This document shows positions 8,216 through 17,815 of a stretch of 64,000 bases of DNA, piece by piece. This stretch comes from an uncultured Cohaesibacter sp. (GTDB taxonomy: Bacteria; Pseudomonadota; Alphaproteobacteria; Rhizobiales; Cohaesibacteraceae). The stretch lies in the NCBI RefSeq assembly GCF_963676275.1, contig NZ_OY781091.1:4855001-4919000 (forward strand), written 5' to 3'. Both the position numbers and the translations under genes were made by a program. The notes beneath the pieces were generated by a model. It was not told the origin of the DNA. It was given only the letters and a program-made list of their open reading frames with translations, and made no database searches. The first letter of the stretch is position 1. The number at the start of each line of letters is the position of its first letter.

Positions 8216-10156
8216 ATGTCGGAGAACGTCTATCCCGTACCGACGGATGTGGCATCACATGCCCTGATCGATAACGATGCCTATTTGTCCATGTACAAAC
8301 AGTCAGTGGAAGATCCGGAAACCTTCTGGGGAGAACACGGCAAACGCATCGACTGGATCAAGCCTTTCACGAAAGTGAAGAATACATCCTTCGATTATCA
8401 TAATGTGTCCATCAAATGGTTCGAAGATGGCGAGCTCAATGTTGCCGCCAACTGCATCGACCGGCATCTGGAAAAACGCGGTGATCAGACCGCCATCATC
8501 TGGGAGGGCGACGACCCGGCCGATGACGAGCACATCACCTATCGCCAGCTTCATGAGCGGGTCAGCAAACTGGCCAACGCCTACAAGGAACTGGGTGTTT
8601 CCAAGGGTGATCGCATCATCCTTTATCTGCCGATGATTCCCGAAGCCGCCTATGCCATGCTGGCCTCGGCCCGCATCGGCGCCATTCATTCCATCGTTTT
8701 TGGCGGTTTCTCGCCAGACGCTCTGGCAGACCGCATCAATGGCTGCGAAGCAAAGCTTGTGGTCACCGCCGATCAGGGGCTGCGTGGTGGCCGCAAGGTT
8801 CCGCTCAAAACCAATGTCGATACGGCGCTGGAAAAGGTGAAGCACGATATCAAGACCCTTGTGGTCAAGCGCACCGGTGGCGACGTGCCGATGAATAGCG
8901 GTCGCGATTTCTGGTATGACTATATGGTGGCAAAAGTCGCCCCCGACTGCCCGCCAGAGCCGATGAATGCCGAAGATCCGCTCTTCATCCTCTATACCTC
9001 CGGCTCCACCGGCAAGCCAAAGGGCGTGGTGCATACCACCGGCGGCTATCTGGTTTATGCCTCGATGACCCATCAATATGTCTTCGACTATCATGAGGGT
9101 GACATCTATTGGTGTACCGCCGATGTCGGCTGGGTCACGGGCCATTCCTACATCGTTTATGGACCGCTGGCCAATGGCGCAACCACTCTGATGTTTGAGG
9201 GCGTACCGACCTATCCTTCGCCTTCCCGCTTCTGGGATGTCTGCGAAAAGCACAAGGTCAACATCTTCTACACGGCCCCCACCGCCATTCGTTCACTCAT
9301 GGGCGCTGGTTCTGAACATGTTGAAAAGGCTGATCTTTCCTCGCTTCGTATTCTCGGATCCGTGGGCGAGCCGATCAATCCGGAAGCATGGAAATGGTAT
9401 TATGAAGTGGTCGGCAAGAAGAAATGCCCGATCGTGGACACCTGGTGGCAAACCGAAACCGGCGGCATTCTGATCACGCCGCTGCCCGGCGCCACCGACC
9501 TCAAACCCGGATCGGCCACGCGCCCCTTCTTCGGCGTGCAGCCGGTGATGCTCGACAATATGGGCAATGAAATCGGCGAGACCGCGTGTGAAGGCGTGCT
9601 CTGCATTGCCGACAGCTGGCCTGGCCAGATGCGCACGGTCTATGGTGACCATGACCGCTTCGTTGCCACCTATTTCGAAACCTTCAAGGGCTACTATTTC
9701 ACCGGCGACGGCGCCCGCCGCGACGCCGATGGCTATTACTGGATCACCGGCCGCGTCGACGACGTCATCAATGTCTCCGGTCACCGCATGGGCACGGCCG
9801 AAGTGGAAAGCGCGTTGGTTGCCCATGAAAAGGTCTCCGAGGCCGCCGTGGTCGGTTATCCGCATGATATCAAGGGTCAGGGCATCTATGTCTATGTCAC
9901 CCTGATGGAAGGCGAAGAGGAAAGCGAAGAGCTGCGCAAGGAACTGCGCGACTGGGTCCGCCATGAAATCGGCCCGATCGCCTCTCCGGACCTCATCCAG
10001 TTTGCGCCGGGCCTGCCGAAAACCCGCTCGGGCAAGATCATGCGCCGCATTCTGCGCAAGATTGCCGAAGATGATTTCGGTTCACTGGGCGATACCTCGA
10101 CCCTTGCCGATCCTACCGTTGTGGAAGATCTCATCGACAATCGCCAAAATCGCTAA
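8216..10156 (+). CDS. acs: Acetyl-CoA synthetase
   Basis: This AMP-forming ligase turns acetate, ATP and CoA into acetyl-CoA. All 646 residues of the family's usual length are present. The adenylation P-loop [12 protein letters not shown] is near residues 261-272, [10 protein letters not shown] near 407-416, and [19 protein letters not shown] near 517-535. The C-terminal [11 protein letters not shown] has its Lys near 607; this Lys is acetylated in characterised Acs enzymes to switch off the first half-reaction. The ATG follows a strong GGGAGGAA ribosome binding site. The gene is monocistronic, with a good terminator behind it. Confidence 0.97.
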   Translation: MSENVYPVPTDVASHALIDNDAYLSMYKQSVEDPETFWGEHGKRIDWIKPFTKVKNTSFDYHNVSIKWFEDGELNVAANCIDRHLEKRGDQTAIIWEGDDPADDEHITYRQLHERVSKLANAYKELGVSKGDRIILYLPMIPEAAYAMLASARIGAIHSIVFGGFSPDALADRINGCEAKLVVTADQGLRGGRKVPLKTNVDTALEKVKHDIKTLVVKRTGGDVPMNSGRDFWYDYMVAKVAPDCPPEPMNAEDPLFILYTSGSTGKPKGVVHTTGGYLVYASMTHQYVFDYHEGDIYWCTADVGWVTGHSYIVYGPLANGATTLMFEGVPTYPSPSRFWDVCEKHKVNIFYTAPTAIRSLMGAGSEHVEKADLSSLRILGSVGEPINPEAWKWYYEVVGKKKCPIVDTWWQTETGGILITPLPGATDLKPGSATRPFFGVQPVMLDNMGNEIGETACEGVLCIADSWPGQMRTVYGDHDRFVATYFETFKGYYFTGDGARRDADGYYWITGRVDDVINVSGHRMGTAEVESALVAHEKVSEAAVVGYPHDIKGQGIYVYVTLMEGEEESEELRKELRDWVRHEIGPIASPDLIQFAPGLPKTRSGKIMRRILRKIAEDDFGSLGDTSTLADPTVVEDLIDNRQNR

Positions 10157-10186
10157 AAAGGGCCGAAAAGCCTTGGAGACAAAGTC

Positions 10187-10219
10187 AAAGCCCCGTGAGC
10201 CTCAGCTTGCGGGGCTTTT
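10187..10219. terminator. Bidirectional terminator between acs and the GNAT gene
   Basis: AAAGCCCCG and CGGGGCTTTT form a 9-bp stem flanked by A and T runs. It can serve the convergent genes on both sides. Confidence 0.85.
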
Positions 10220-10233
10220 GCATGGTAAAGCGC

Positions 10234-10725
10234 CTAGCGCTTATATCGCATCAGGCTGGTGGGAAAGACCACACCATTGGGCAGGATGACCTCGTCGCCG
10301 GAAACGAAGCAAAAGCCAAGGCTCTGGTAAAAGGCAACCGCCGACAGGGAAGCCTGACAATCGAACTGGCTGATGCCGCTGGCCGCATCGAGGCAATGAT
10401 GAAAAAGCGCCCGCCCGATCCCCTGCTTCATGCTGTCCGGATGCACGACAAACTGGCGGATATGAGCCACCCCATCCACGGCAGGCACGCCATGATATTC
10501 CCGGCTCCAGCCGCCGGCACCGACCAGACTGCCATCACCGGCCTCTGCAACATAGAGCTGACCGGATTCAACAAGCGGCTTTGAAACATGACTGATATAG
10601 GGCAAGGCCTTCTCGATGAGACAAGGCTCATAGGGACCGACAAGACCGGCGGAGAAAGAAATCTCGCTAAGGAAAGTCAGGTCATCCAGATCTGACAACC
10701 GTGCGGAGCGAAGCTCGTAAGACAT
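10234..10725 (-). CDS. GNAT-family N-acetyltransferase
   Basis: The 163-residue protein has the GNAT fold signature: the acetyl-CoA-binding segment HIRQFVVHPDSMKQGIGRALF near residues 88-108 (with the Q/RxxGxG/A pattern) and AVAFYQSLGF near 128-137. These enzymes move acetyl from acetyl-CoA to an amine; the acceptor here is unknown. It ends convergently with acs. The next gene upstream on the same strand starts 25 bp before it, so the two could be co-transcribed. Confidence 0.85.
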   Translation of the reverse strand: MSYELRSARLSDLDDLTFLSEISFSAGLVGPYEPCLIEKALPYISHVSKPLVESGQLYVAEAGDGSLVGAGGWSREYHGVPAVDGVAHIRQFVVHPDSMKQGIGRALFHHCLDAASGISQFDCQASLSAVAFYQSLGFCFVSGDEVILPNGVVFPTSLMRYKR

Positions 10726-10750
10726 TTAAAACAGCTTTTGCTATAATAGC

Positions 10751-11260
10751 TTATCCACGTTTGACGAAGGCTTCGACATCATCAAGAGACATGGCTTCGC
10801 CCGTATCATGCCCCAGCTTTGAGCGCACCAGCTCAAGATCTCCCACTAGCCCGGCCAGACGACCGGCAATGCGGTCATGAATGGTCGCGGCCAGTTCGGG
10901 ATATTCATCCATCACGCGGCGGAAAGTGACGCGGCGGATCTGGATGACCTTCACATCCTCGATCGCCGTGGCCATGGCAGCACGACGGGTTTCGGCCATC
11001 AGCGCCATTTCCCCGATCAGACTGCCGGCGCCCAGCACCTGACTTTGCAAATCAAAGCCATTCTGGGAAATGGTCATGCGCACCTGACCCTGTGTGATGA
11101 CAAAGCCTGAATCGGCCAGATCGCCCTGACGAAAAATCACCTGCTTGGCCCGATAGGCGCGCATTTCCGCGCCAAAAGCGAGCAGACGCAATTGATCATT
11201 GTCGAAATTATCAAAGAAGGGAACCCGCTTTAGCAGGTCGATATCACTTGTCAGGCTCAT
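10751..11260 (-). CDS. Cyclic-nucleotide-binding domain protein without a DNA-binding domain
   Basis: The 169 residues form a single CNB/Crp-type beta-roll (about residues 8-125): LLKRVPFFDNF, IFRQGDLADSGFVITQGQV, and the phosphate-binding-cassette-like GAGSLIGEMALMAETRRAAMATA. A C-terminal helical tail follows. The HTH of Crp/Fnr regulators is missing, so this is not a classical transcription factor. It probably acts through protein contacts, or senses a nucleotide and passes the signal on. It sits between a GNAT gene and an OmpR-type response regulator, both on the same strand. Confidence 0.85.
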   Translation of the reverse strand: MSLTSDIDLLKRVPFFDNFDNDQLRLLAFGAEMRAYRAKQVIFRQGDLADSGFVITQGQVRMTISQNGFDLQSQVLGAGSLIGEMALMAETRRAAMATAIEDVKVIQIRRVTFRRVMDEYPELAATIHDRIAGRLAGLVGDLELVRSKLGHDTGEAMSLDDVEAFVKRG

Positions 11261-11367
11261 TGATTCGATTCAACCAGAAATTCCGAAGGCAGCCCCACTA
11301 TAGGCGCGACCCATCACTCTGTGTCAAGCAACAACGCCGACTTCTGAAACGCGATGTATAAGTCCTC

Positions 11368-12051
11368 TCAGGGAACCAGCTTGTAGCCGCCCGACTCCGT
11401 GATCAGCAACTCTGCATTGGAGGGATTTTTCTCGATTTTCTGACGCAGCCGATAGATATGGGTTTCCAGCGTATGGGTGGTGACACCGGAATTATAACCC
11501 CAGACCTCATGCAGCAACACATCGCGACTGACCGGTTTGTCTCCCGAACGATAGAGATATTTCAATATCGAGGTTTCCTTTTCGGTCAGGCGCACCTTGC
11601 CCCCGGATTCATCAGCCAAAATCTTGGCCGCCGGTTTGAAGGTATATTGCCCCACGGTGAAGGTCGCATCCTCGCTATTTTCATGCTGGCGCAGCTGCGC
11701 CCTGATACGAGCCAGCAACACAGCGAAACGAAAAGGCTTGGTGACATAGTCATTTGCCCCCGCCTCAAGCCCCAGAATGGTATCTGAATCGGTGTCATGG
11801 CCGGTCAGCATGATGATCGGAGCGCGAAAGTCATTCTTGCGCAACAACTTGACCGCTTCGCGTCCGTCCATGTCGGGTAGACCGACATCCATGATCAGCA
11901 GATCATAGTGATCAGACCGGGCAGCCTTGATGGCGCTGGCAGCACTTTCGGCCTGCGTGATGTCAAATTCCTCATAGAGAGACAACTGTTCGATCAATGC
12001 TTCACGCAATTCTGTGTCGTCATCAATCAGCAAAATCTTTCTAGCTGTCAT
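11368..12051 (-). CDS. OmpR-family response regulator
   Basis: The 227-residue protein has a receiver domain (acidic pocket DDD at 10-12, phospho-acceptor Asp near 55 in LLIMDVGLPDMDG, switch Lys near 105 in NDYVTKPF) and a C-terminal winged helix (LTEKETSILKYLYR near 150-163, TLETHIYRLRQKI near 196-208). No histidine kinase is next to it, so it is an orphan in this window. An L,D-transpeptidase gene lies 0.9 kb away on the opposite strand, an association I recall from other Hyphomicrobiales; a cell-envelope role is only a guess. Confidence 0.92.
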   Translation of the reverse strand: MTARKILLIDDDTELREALIEQLSLYEEFDITQAESAASAIKAARSDHYDLLIMDVGLPDMDGREAVKLLRKNDFRAPIIMLTGHDTDSDTILGLEAGANDYVTKPFRFAVLLARIRAQLRQHENSEDATFTVGQYTFKPAAKILADESGGKVRLTEKETSILKYLYRSGDKPVSRDVLLHEVWGYNSGVTTHTLETHIYRLRQKIEKNPSNAELLITESGGYKLVP

Positions 12052-12240
12052 CTCTTGCCCCCGGCATTTTCAAAGTCAGTATGGTGATAGCCCCGTTCCA
12101 GAGTCTCCCTGAATATTCTATAGATAGAAACACTCATCGACCAGACAAGAGCAAACTGTACTTAAAAAAACAGCCTAAAGGAATTTCAGATCACAGCCAA
12201 TCGCACAGCGCCATCAATTGCGTTGTCCCTTTTTGCATGA

Positions 12241-12540
12241 TCAGCAACATTCGATTTCCACCTTTTCCAACAGAGCCATAGCCTCCTCGTCCTGATATTC
12301 TTCAAACAGGTCCCGGATAAGATTGATGTGAGAATGAACCAGAAAGAGCGCATCTCCCGTTGCCGTATCGCCTGAGCGGCTCTTCTCGATCTTGGTCAGG
12401 AAAGCCTGCCAGTAGGCATTGTCCTTGGCAGCCCCTGTTGCCAGCCGTTCGATGAATCCGACGATCTTTTCGGCATTTCTGTCGCATTCGATACCGATAA
12501 AGCTGACATAACGATCCGTTGCATTCTCTTCTCTTGTCAT
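12241..12540 (-). CDS. cowN: CowN, sustains nitrogen fixation in the presence of CO
   Basis: The 99-residue protein matches the CowN pattern closely: DRYVSFIGIECDRNA near residues 9-23, DNAYWQAFLTKIE near 40-52, LFLVHSHINLIRDLFEEY near 65-82, and the C-terminal EKVEIECC with its double Cys. In Rhodospirillum rubrum and Gluconacetobacter, CowN lets N2-dependent growth go on under carbon monoxide by protecting nitrogenase. No nif gene is in this window, so the gene stands apart from its pathway here. Its presence suggests the strain encodes a molybdenum nitrogenase elsewhere. Confidence 0.88.
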   Translation of the reverse strand: MTREENATDRYVSFIGIECDRNAEKIVGFIERLATGAAKDNAYWQAFLTKIEKSRSGDTATGDALFLVHSHINLIRDLFEEYQDEEAMALLEKVEIECC

Positions 12541-12927
12541 ATTTCACCTTTGCCGAACCTGCTTCAAAGCGAGCGGATCGGGCCTGCCTGTTTGTTCTAT
12601 TGCCTGATTGGTCCAGCCACCTTCCATTCAGCGGCGCAAGGCCAATGGAAAATGGAGATGCAAATTGAATGCCGCCTTGGCCAAAGGGCAAAAGAAACAA
12701 AAATCATCTGGCAATTTCTGGTGAAAGCGGGAATATTTTCCCCATTGCCAAGCGGAAAAGGCATGAACTGACAAAGGATTACGCTAAACTGGTTGTCGCA
12801 TCCGACAACCGAGAGCAACAACAGAGCGCAAGAAGAATGGCTTTGGCAGCTTTGCGACATTCCGCCAGACATGGTCTTGCATGATACAAGCCCCGCGCCA
12901 AAGACGAAAAAAGACAAGGATCCGAAA
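12541..12927. other. Divergent promoter region between cowN and the L,D-transpeptidase gene
   Basis: This 387 bp gap must hold both promoters. It has a perfect hairpin with arms GGTTGTCG (12791-12798) and CGACAACC (12803-12810) and a 4-base loop. I looked for a sigma-54 element (TGGCAC-N5-TTGC) and a NifA site (TGT-N10-ACA) before cowN and saw neither. Short open frames across it look like noise. Confidence 0.4.
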
Positions 12928-13458
12928 ATGCAGGCCCCAGTGACCAATATCACCCTTCGCAAAAAGCCCGGCAGCAACACCAAAGGCCTGCTGAGCTATG
13001 GTGCCAGAACCATTCCCTGCGCTCTGGGCCGCAATGGCCTTGGCCCGATCAGACTGGAAGGCAACGGCGTCACCCCTTTGATGTCAACGCGCTTTCTATA
13101 TGGCTTCTATCGCCCGGACAGGGAAAAACGCCCCACCTCCGCGCTTCCCTTCCTGCCCCTTAAAAACACCATGGGCTGGTGCGACGACAGCGACCATCCT
13201 GCCTATAACCGCTTGGTTACCCTTCCCTTTTCGCCCTCACATGAAAATATGTGGCGCGATGACCACCTCTATGATCTGGTCATTGTGCTGGATATCAACA
13301 TAGCCCCTCGCGCCAAGAGACGCGGAAGCGCCCTCTTCATGCATGTGGCAAGACAGGGCTATGGCCCCACCGAAGGCTGCATAGCCCTCGACAAAGCCGA
13401 CCTGAGGCAATTGCTGGGATATCTGTCACCGGACACCCGGCTGACGATCTCTCGCTAG
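12928..13458 (+). CDS. L,D-transpeptidase (YkuD) family protein
   Basis: The 177-residue protein carries the YkuD catalytic motif ALFMHVARQGYGPTEGCIAL near residues 136-155, with the conserved His and the nucleophile Cys near 152. Family members cross-link peptidoglycan stem peptides or attach proteins to them. The preferred start is ATG 12928, which has AAGGA just upstream; a longer frame begins at 12793. With this start no signal peptide or membrane helix is visible, which is odd for a periplasmic enzyme but is seen in this short subfamily. Confidence 0.85.
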   Translation: MQAPVTNITLRKKPGSNTKGLLSYGARTIPCALGRNGLGPIRLEGNGVTPLMSTRFLYGFYRPDREKRPTSALPFLPLKNTMGWCDDSDHPAYNRLVTLPFSPSHENMWRDDHLYDLVIVLDINIAPRAKRRGSALFMHVARQGYGPTEGCIALDKADLRQLLGYLSPDTRLTISR

Positions 13459-13465
13459 GCCAAAC

Positions 13466-13487
13466 AAAAAGAGGCCCCTTGAGCCTC
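13466..13487 (-). terminator. Terminator after yggS
   Basis: On the minus strand GAGGC, a 7-base loop and GCCTC are followed by TTTTTG. The stem is only 5 bp but the T run is good. Confidence 0.5.
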
Positions 13488-13498
13488 GCTTCTTAGCC

Positions 13499-14170
13499 TC
13501 ACTTTTTCTTTTCGCGATGTCCGAAAATGGCGCTGCCGACGCGAACGAATGTCGCGCCCTGCTTGATCGCTTCCCTGTAATCAGAGCTCATGCCCATCGA
13601 CAATTCCCTGATATCATTCCGCTTTGCAATCTTGCGCAGCATCTTGAAATGGGGCTTGGGATCTTCATCAAAGGGCGGAATACACATCAGTCCGCGAACA
13701 TTAAGGCCAAGCTCGACCTGACAGAAGCCAATGAAATCATCGGCATCATCGGGCAGAATGCCCGCCTTTTGCGGCTCGGCTCCGGTATTGATCTGGATGA
13801 ACAGTCCCAGTTCCTTACTCTGCTTTTCCATTTCCACGCGAATGGCGCGGGCAATCTTCTTGCGATCGATGGAATGAATGACGTCAAACAGCGCCACCGC
13901 ATCCTTGGCCTTGTTTGATTGCAGCGGTCCGATCAGATGCAGTTCCACATCGTCATATTTCTCGCGCAATTGCGGCCATTTGCCCTTGGCTTCCTGCACC
14001 TTGTTCTCGCCGAAAACCCTTTGGCCGGCCATCAGGGCCTTGTCTACCGTGTCAGCATCGAAGGTTTTTGAAACAGCGATGAGTGTTACGCTCCCATCCT
14101 CCCGTCCGGCTTCCTTTTCGCACTCCGTTATGGCTTGTTGAACCTCTGCCAAATGGGACGATATACTCAT
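13499..14170 (-). CDS. yggS: YggS-family PLP homeostasis protein
   Basis: The 223-residue single-domain protein has the alanine-racemase-like barrel. The PLP-binding Lys is in TLIAVSKTF near residues 29-37. Other landmarks are FGENKVQEAKGKW near 53-65, HLIGPLQSNKAKDAV near 77-91, LFIQINTGAEPQKAG near 122-136 and LSMGMSSDYREAIKQGATFVRVG near 190-212. Members (YggS, PLPBP) control the free pyridoxal phosphate pool and affect amino acid balance rather than acting as an enzyme. The gene is divergent from leuS. Confidence 0.93.
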   Translation of the reverse strand: MSISSHLAEVQQAITECEKEAGREDGSVTLIAVSKTFDADTVDKALMAGQRVFGENKVQEAKGKWPQLREKYDDVELHLIGPLQSNKAKDAVALFDVIHSIDRKKIARAIRVEMEKQSKELGLFIQINTGAEPQKAGILPDDADDFIGFCQVELGLNVRGLMCIPPFDEDPKPHFKMLRKIAKRNDIRELSMGMSSDYREAIKQGATFVRVGSAIFGHREKKK

Positions 14171-14520
14171 CTTGTTATTCTATACCTCTTGCAAGCATTC
14201 TCGGCGATCTGATTGATTACCCAGCTCGAAAATGCGCCTAACTCACGCCGGAAATCCTGAAACCGGCGACGATATCATATGGACGAGTTGTTCACTGGTC
14301 CAGACACTTTATGCGCTGATATCCCGCCATTATGCACGATAAACTAGCTCCACGGGCTTCACATCGCAAGATTGAACCACCTCAATGCCCTATCTGACCT
14401 TAAAGGGCTTGACGGAAGGTATGAATTCTGATGATGGTCGGGCCTGATAGAGACTTGGAGCGTATCCCCGAAGGCTCTCTCGGCTTTTCACACCGGGATT
14501 CGCGTAAATACAAAGGAATG
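14171..14520. other. Gap between yggS and leuS
   Basis: This is non-coding in all frames at a useful length. It should hold the yggS promoter and part of the leuS promoter. No RNA gene or riboswitch was recognised; a distinct inverted repeat follows at its right end. Confidence 0.4.
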
Positions 14521-14558
14521 GAGCATTTTCGCTGATTTCTCAATTACCGAAAATGCTC
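14521..14558. repeat. 11-bp inverted repeat upstream of leuS
   Basis: GAGCATTTTCG (14521-14531) and CGAAAATGCTC (14548-14558) are perfect complements around a 16-base loop, 26 bp before the leuS start. Palindromes built on GAGCATTTTC occur as dispersed intergenic repeats in rhizobial genomes as I recall, so this may be one copy. No T run follows, so it is not a good terminator. Confidence 0.6.
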
Positions 14559-14584
14559 TAGAGACGAGGCATTGGCGACGATCC

Positions 14585-17203
14585 ATGGCTAATGAACGCT
14601 ATAACGCACGCGAAGCTGAAATTCGCTGGCAAAAGACCTGGGACACCCAGAAAATCTTCCGCACCACGAATGACGACCCACGACCGAAATATTACGTGCT
14701 GGAGATGTTCCCCTATCCATCCGGTCGCATTCATATCGGGCATGTACGCAACTACACCATGGGTGATGTTGTCGCACGATATAAACGCGCCAAGGGATTC
14801 AATGTTCTGCACCCGATGGGATGGGACGCCTTCGGCATGCCGGCTGAAAATGCCGCCATGCAGAACAAAATCCACCCCAAGGACTGGACATACGAGAATA
14901 TCGCCACCATGCGCGCCCAGCTCAAGCTGATGGGCCTGTCGCTGGATTGGGAACGTGAATTCGCCACCTGTGACGTGGATTATTACCACCGTCAGCAGAT
15001 GCTGTTTCTCGATTTCGTTGAAAAGGGCCTCGCCTACCGCAAGAATGCCAAGGTCAACTGGGATCCGGTGGACCAGACGGTGCTGGCAAACGAGCAGGTC
15101 ATCGATGGCAAGGGCTGGCGTTCCGGCGCCGAAGTGGAACAGCGCGAGCTGACCCAGTGGTTCTTCAAGATCACCGATTTTGCTGACGATCTGCTTTCCG
15201 AGATCGACAATCTCGACCGCTGGCCGGACAAGGTCCGCCTGATGCAGCGCAACTGGATCGGCAAGTCCGAGGGCCTTCAGGTACGCTTCCAGCTCAAGGC
15301 CCCGATCCATGGCCATGGCGAAGTCGAGATTTTCACCACCCGCCCCGATACGCTGTTTGGTGCCTCCTTCATGGGCTTGTCAGCCGATCATCCGCTGGCA
15401 AAGGAATTGGCCAAAGATAACCCTGAGCTCAAGGCCTTCATTGATGAATGCCACAAGATGGGTACCTCTGCTGCCGAGCTGGAAACGGCCGAGAAATTCG
15501 GTTTCGACACTGGCTTGAAGGTGATCCATCCTCTTGATCCTTCAATTGAATTGCCTATTTATGTCGCCAACTTCATCCTGATGGATTACGGCACCGGCGC
15601 CATCTTCGGCTGCCCGGCCCACGATCAGCGCGACCTTGATTTTGCCCGCAAATATGGCCTCACCGTCACCCCGGTTGTCCTGCCAAAGGATGCCGATGCG
15701 GCAAGCTTCGAAGTAGCTGACGAGGCCTATACAGGCGAAGGCACCATCTTCAATTCCGAATTTCTTGATGGCATGACCATCGCGGACGCCAAGGACGCGG
15801 TCGCTTCCAGACTGGAAGCCGTCATGATTGACGACAAGCCACAGGCCCTGCGCAAGACCCAATATCGCCTGCGTGACTGGGGCATTTCCCGTCAGCGCTA
15901 TTGGGGTTGCCCGATCCCGATGGTCCATTGCCCGGACTGCGGCGTGGTTGCGGAAAAGAAAGAAAATCTGCCCATCAAGCTGCCTGACGACATCAATTTC
16001 GACAAGCCGGGCAATCCGCTTGACCGTCACCCGACTTGGCGTGATTGCAGCTGCCCCAAATGCGGCAAGGCGGCCAAGCGCGAAACCGACACCATGGATA
16101 CCTTCGTCGACAGCTCCTGGTATTTCGCCCGCTTCACCGCCCCTTGGGAAACCAGCCCGACCGACAGGAAAGCTGTCGACCAATGGCTGCCGGTAGACCA
16201 ATATATTGGCGGCATCGAGCATGCCATTCTGCATCTGCTCTATTCCCGCTTCTTTGCCCGCGCCATGTGCGAAACCGGTCATATGAGCGTGAAGGAACCC
16301 TTCCGCGGTCTGTTCACGCAGGGCATGGTCGTGCATGAAACCTATAAGGGCGAAGACGGCCGCTGGGTTTCTCCTGCCGAGATCACGGTCAGCGAGAAAG
16401 ACGGCACCCGCACCGCTATTCACAAGGAAACGGGCGAGAAAATCACCATCGGTTCCATCGAGAAAATGTCGAAATCCAAGAAGAATACCGTGGATCCGAC
16501 CGACATTATCGAGACCTATGGTGCCGACACCGCCCGCTGGTTCATGCTTTCCGACAGCCCTCCCGAGCGTGATGTCATCTGGACCGAAGCCGGCGCTGAG
16601 GGCGCTCATCGCTTCATCCAGCGCATCTGGCGCCTGACACTGGACGTTTGCGAATTTCTCGGCGCAGATGCTCCGGCCAAACCGGCTGACCTGTCTGAGG
16701 AAGCGCTTGCCTTGCGCAAACTGTCCCACAAGACACTGGCAAATGTTGAAAGCAACATCGAACAGCTCGGCTTCAACCGTGCCGTTGCCCAGATCTATCA
16801 GCTGGTCAATGCCATTGCCGCTGCGGCCAAGAAGGAAAAGCTGGACAAGGATGCATCCCTTGGCTGGGTTCTGGACGAGTCGATGCAGCTCCTGCTGCTG
16901 ATGTGCTCCCCAATGATGCCGCATTTGGCTGAAGAATGCTGGTCACAGCTTGGCAAACAAGGCCTTGTCTCCAGACAAGACTGGCCAAAAGCTGAAGCCG
17001 CAATGCTGACGGAAGACGAAATTACCCTTCCGATTCAGATCAATGGCAAAAAACGTGGTGAAATAACCGTTGCCGCAAACGCAGATAAGGATACAATCGA
17101 GAAGGCTGTACTCGCATCTGAACCCGTTATCAAAGCACTGGATGGCAAAGCTCCGCGCAAGGTCATTGTCGTGCCCAAAAGGATCGTCAATGTTGTTATC
17201 TGA
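14585..17203 (+). CDS. leuS: Leucyl-tRNA synthetase
   Basis: This class I synthetase charges tRNA-Leu. The 872 residues include the HIGH motif ([11 protein letters not shown] near residues 47-57), the CP1 editing domain ([12 protein letters not shown] near 247-258, [16 protein letters not shown] near 334-349), a zinc-finger-like CPDCG and CPKCG pair near 447-500, and the KMSKS loop ([10 protein letters not shown] near 625-634). The length is normal. Its last 14 bp overlap lptE, with holA following, so leuS-lptE-holA is an operon, a conserved arrangement in which envelope biogenesis and replication genes share a transcript with leuS. Confidence 0.98.
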   Translation: MANERYNAREAEIRWQKTWDTQKIFRTTNDDPRPKYYVLEMFPYPSGRIHIGHVRNYTMGDVVARYKRAKGFNVLHPMGWDAFGMPAENAAMQNKIHPKDWTYENIATMRAQLKLMGLSLDWEREFATCDVDYYHRQQMLFLDFVEKGLAYRKNAKVNWDPVDQTVLANEQVIDGKGWRSGAEVEQRELTQWFFKITDFADDLLSEIDNLDRWPDKVRLMQRNWIGKSEGLQVRFQLKAPIHGHGEVEIFTTRPDTLFGASFMGLSADHPLAKELAKDNPELKAFIDECHKMGTSAAELETAEKFGFDTGLKVIHPLDPSIELPIYVANFILMDYGTGAIFGCPAHDQRDLDFARKYGLTVTPVVLPKDADAASFEVADEAYTGEGTIFNSEFLDGMTIADAKDAVASRLEAVMIDDKPQALRKTQYRLRDWGISRQRYWGCPIPMVHCPDCGVVAEKKENLPIKLPDDINFDKPGNPLDRHPTWRDCSCPKCGKAAKRETDTMDTFVDSSWYFARFTAPWETSPTDRKAVDQWLPVDQYIGGIEHAILHLLYSRFFARAMCETGHMSVKEPFRGLFTQGMVVHETYKGEDGRWVSPAEITVSEKDGTRTAIHKETGEKITIGSIEKMSKSKKNTVDPTDIIETYGADTARWFMLSDSPPERDVIWTEAGAEGAHRFIQRIWRLTLDVCEFLGADAPAKPADLSEEALALRKLSHKTLANVESNIEQLGFNRAVAQIYQLVNAIAAAAKKEKLDKDASLGWVLDESMQLLLLMCSPMMPHLAEECWSQLGKQGLVSRQDWPKAEAAMLTEDEITLPIQINGKKRGEITVAANADKDTIEKAVLASEPVIKALDGKAPRKVIVVPKRIVNVVI

Positions 17204-17726
17204 CAAACATAGCAAAACGAAAGTTCTGACCTTGGCCCTTTGTCTGGGCCTTGGTCTGGGCCTTTCCGCCTGCCAGGTTCGTCCTCTCTATTCTTCGACC
17301 ACACCAACAGGACAAACGCTCGCCGCCGAGCTTTCTACCGTTGAAATAGAACCTGCTGAGAATCGAATTGAACAGGAAATCCGCAACAATCTCGTATTCG
17401 CCTTCACCGGCGGCGGCCTTCCCTCGGCACCGGCCTACAAGCTCCTTCTGGACACCAAGACCTCCAGCGATGATCTGGCCATTGAAAGCGGCTCAGGCCT
17501 TGCCAAGACCACACGCGTCAGCATGACAGCGACCTACAAGCTGATCAAACTGGCTGACAAATCCGTGGCAACGGAAGGCTCCAGCTTCTTCACGGCAGAA
17601 TTCGCCAGAAGTACCCAGCGTTTTGCCAACGACAGGGCCAAACTGGATGCCCAGAATCGCGCAGCTGAACAGATCGCCAATGATATTCAGCTTCGCCTGT
17701 CGGCTTTCTTCGCTGCTGGCACCTGA
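17190..17726 (+). CDS. lptE: LPS assembly lipoprotein LptE
   Basis: The 178-residue precursor has an N-terminal lipoprotein signal ([14 protein letters not shown]) with the lipobox LSAC, so the mature N-terminus is a lipidated Cys. LptE plugs the LptD barrel and helps put lipopolysaccharide into the outer membrane. The sequence is otherwise weakly conserved; the call rests on the lipobox, size, the segment after it (QVRPLYSS) and its place between leuS and holA. The start ATG 17190 overlaps leuS; an upstream ATG at 17070 inside leuS would bury the signal peptide. Confidence 0.88.
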   Translation: MLLSDKHSKTKVLTLALCLGLGLGLSACQVRPLYSSTTPTGQTLAAELSTVEIEPAENRIEQEIRNNLVFAFTGGGLPSAPAYKLLLDTKTSSDDLAIESGSGLAKTTRVSMTATYKLIKLADKSVATEGSSFFTAEFARSTQRFANDRAKLDAQNRAAEQIANDIQLRLSAFFAAGT

Positions 17727-17815
17727 TCTAACATCAAGACTGTCATGGCGCACGCCGTGGCAGTCTCTTTTCCCGGATCACTGATTGAGCGAAGTCTCAT
17801 CTTCAAGGGCAGACC

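Noticed and set aside
7828-8274. 148-codon frame upstream of acs
   Set aside because: It is in AT-rich leader DNA, overlaps the acs start in another frame, and its product has no protein-like pattern.
12541-12700. Sigma-54/NifA control of cowN
   Set aside because: Neither TGGCAC-N5-TTGC nor TGT-N10-ACA was seen upstream of cowN.
15542-16924. 460-codon open frame on the minus strand inside leuS
   Set aside because: It lies wholly antisense to a fully conserved leuS and has no family-like features; GC-rich codon bias leaves such shadow frames open.
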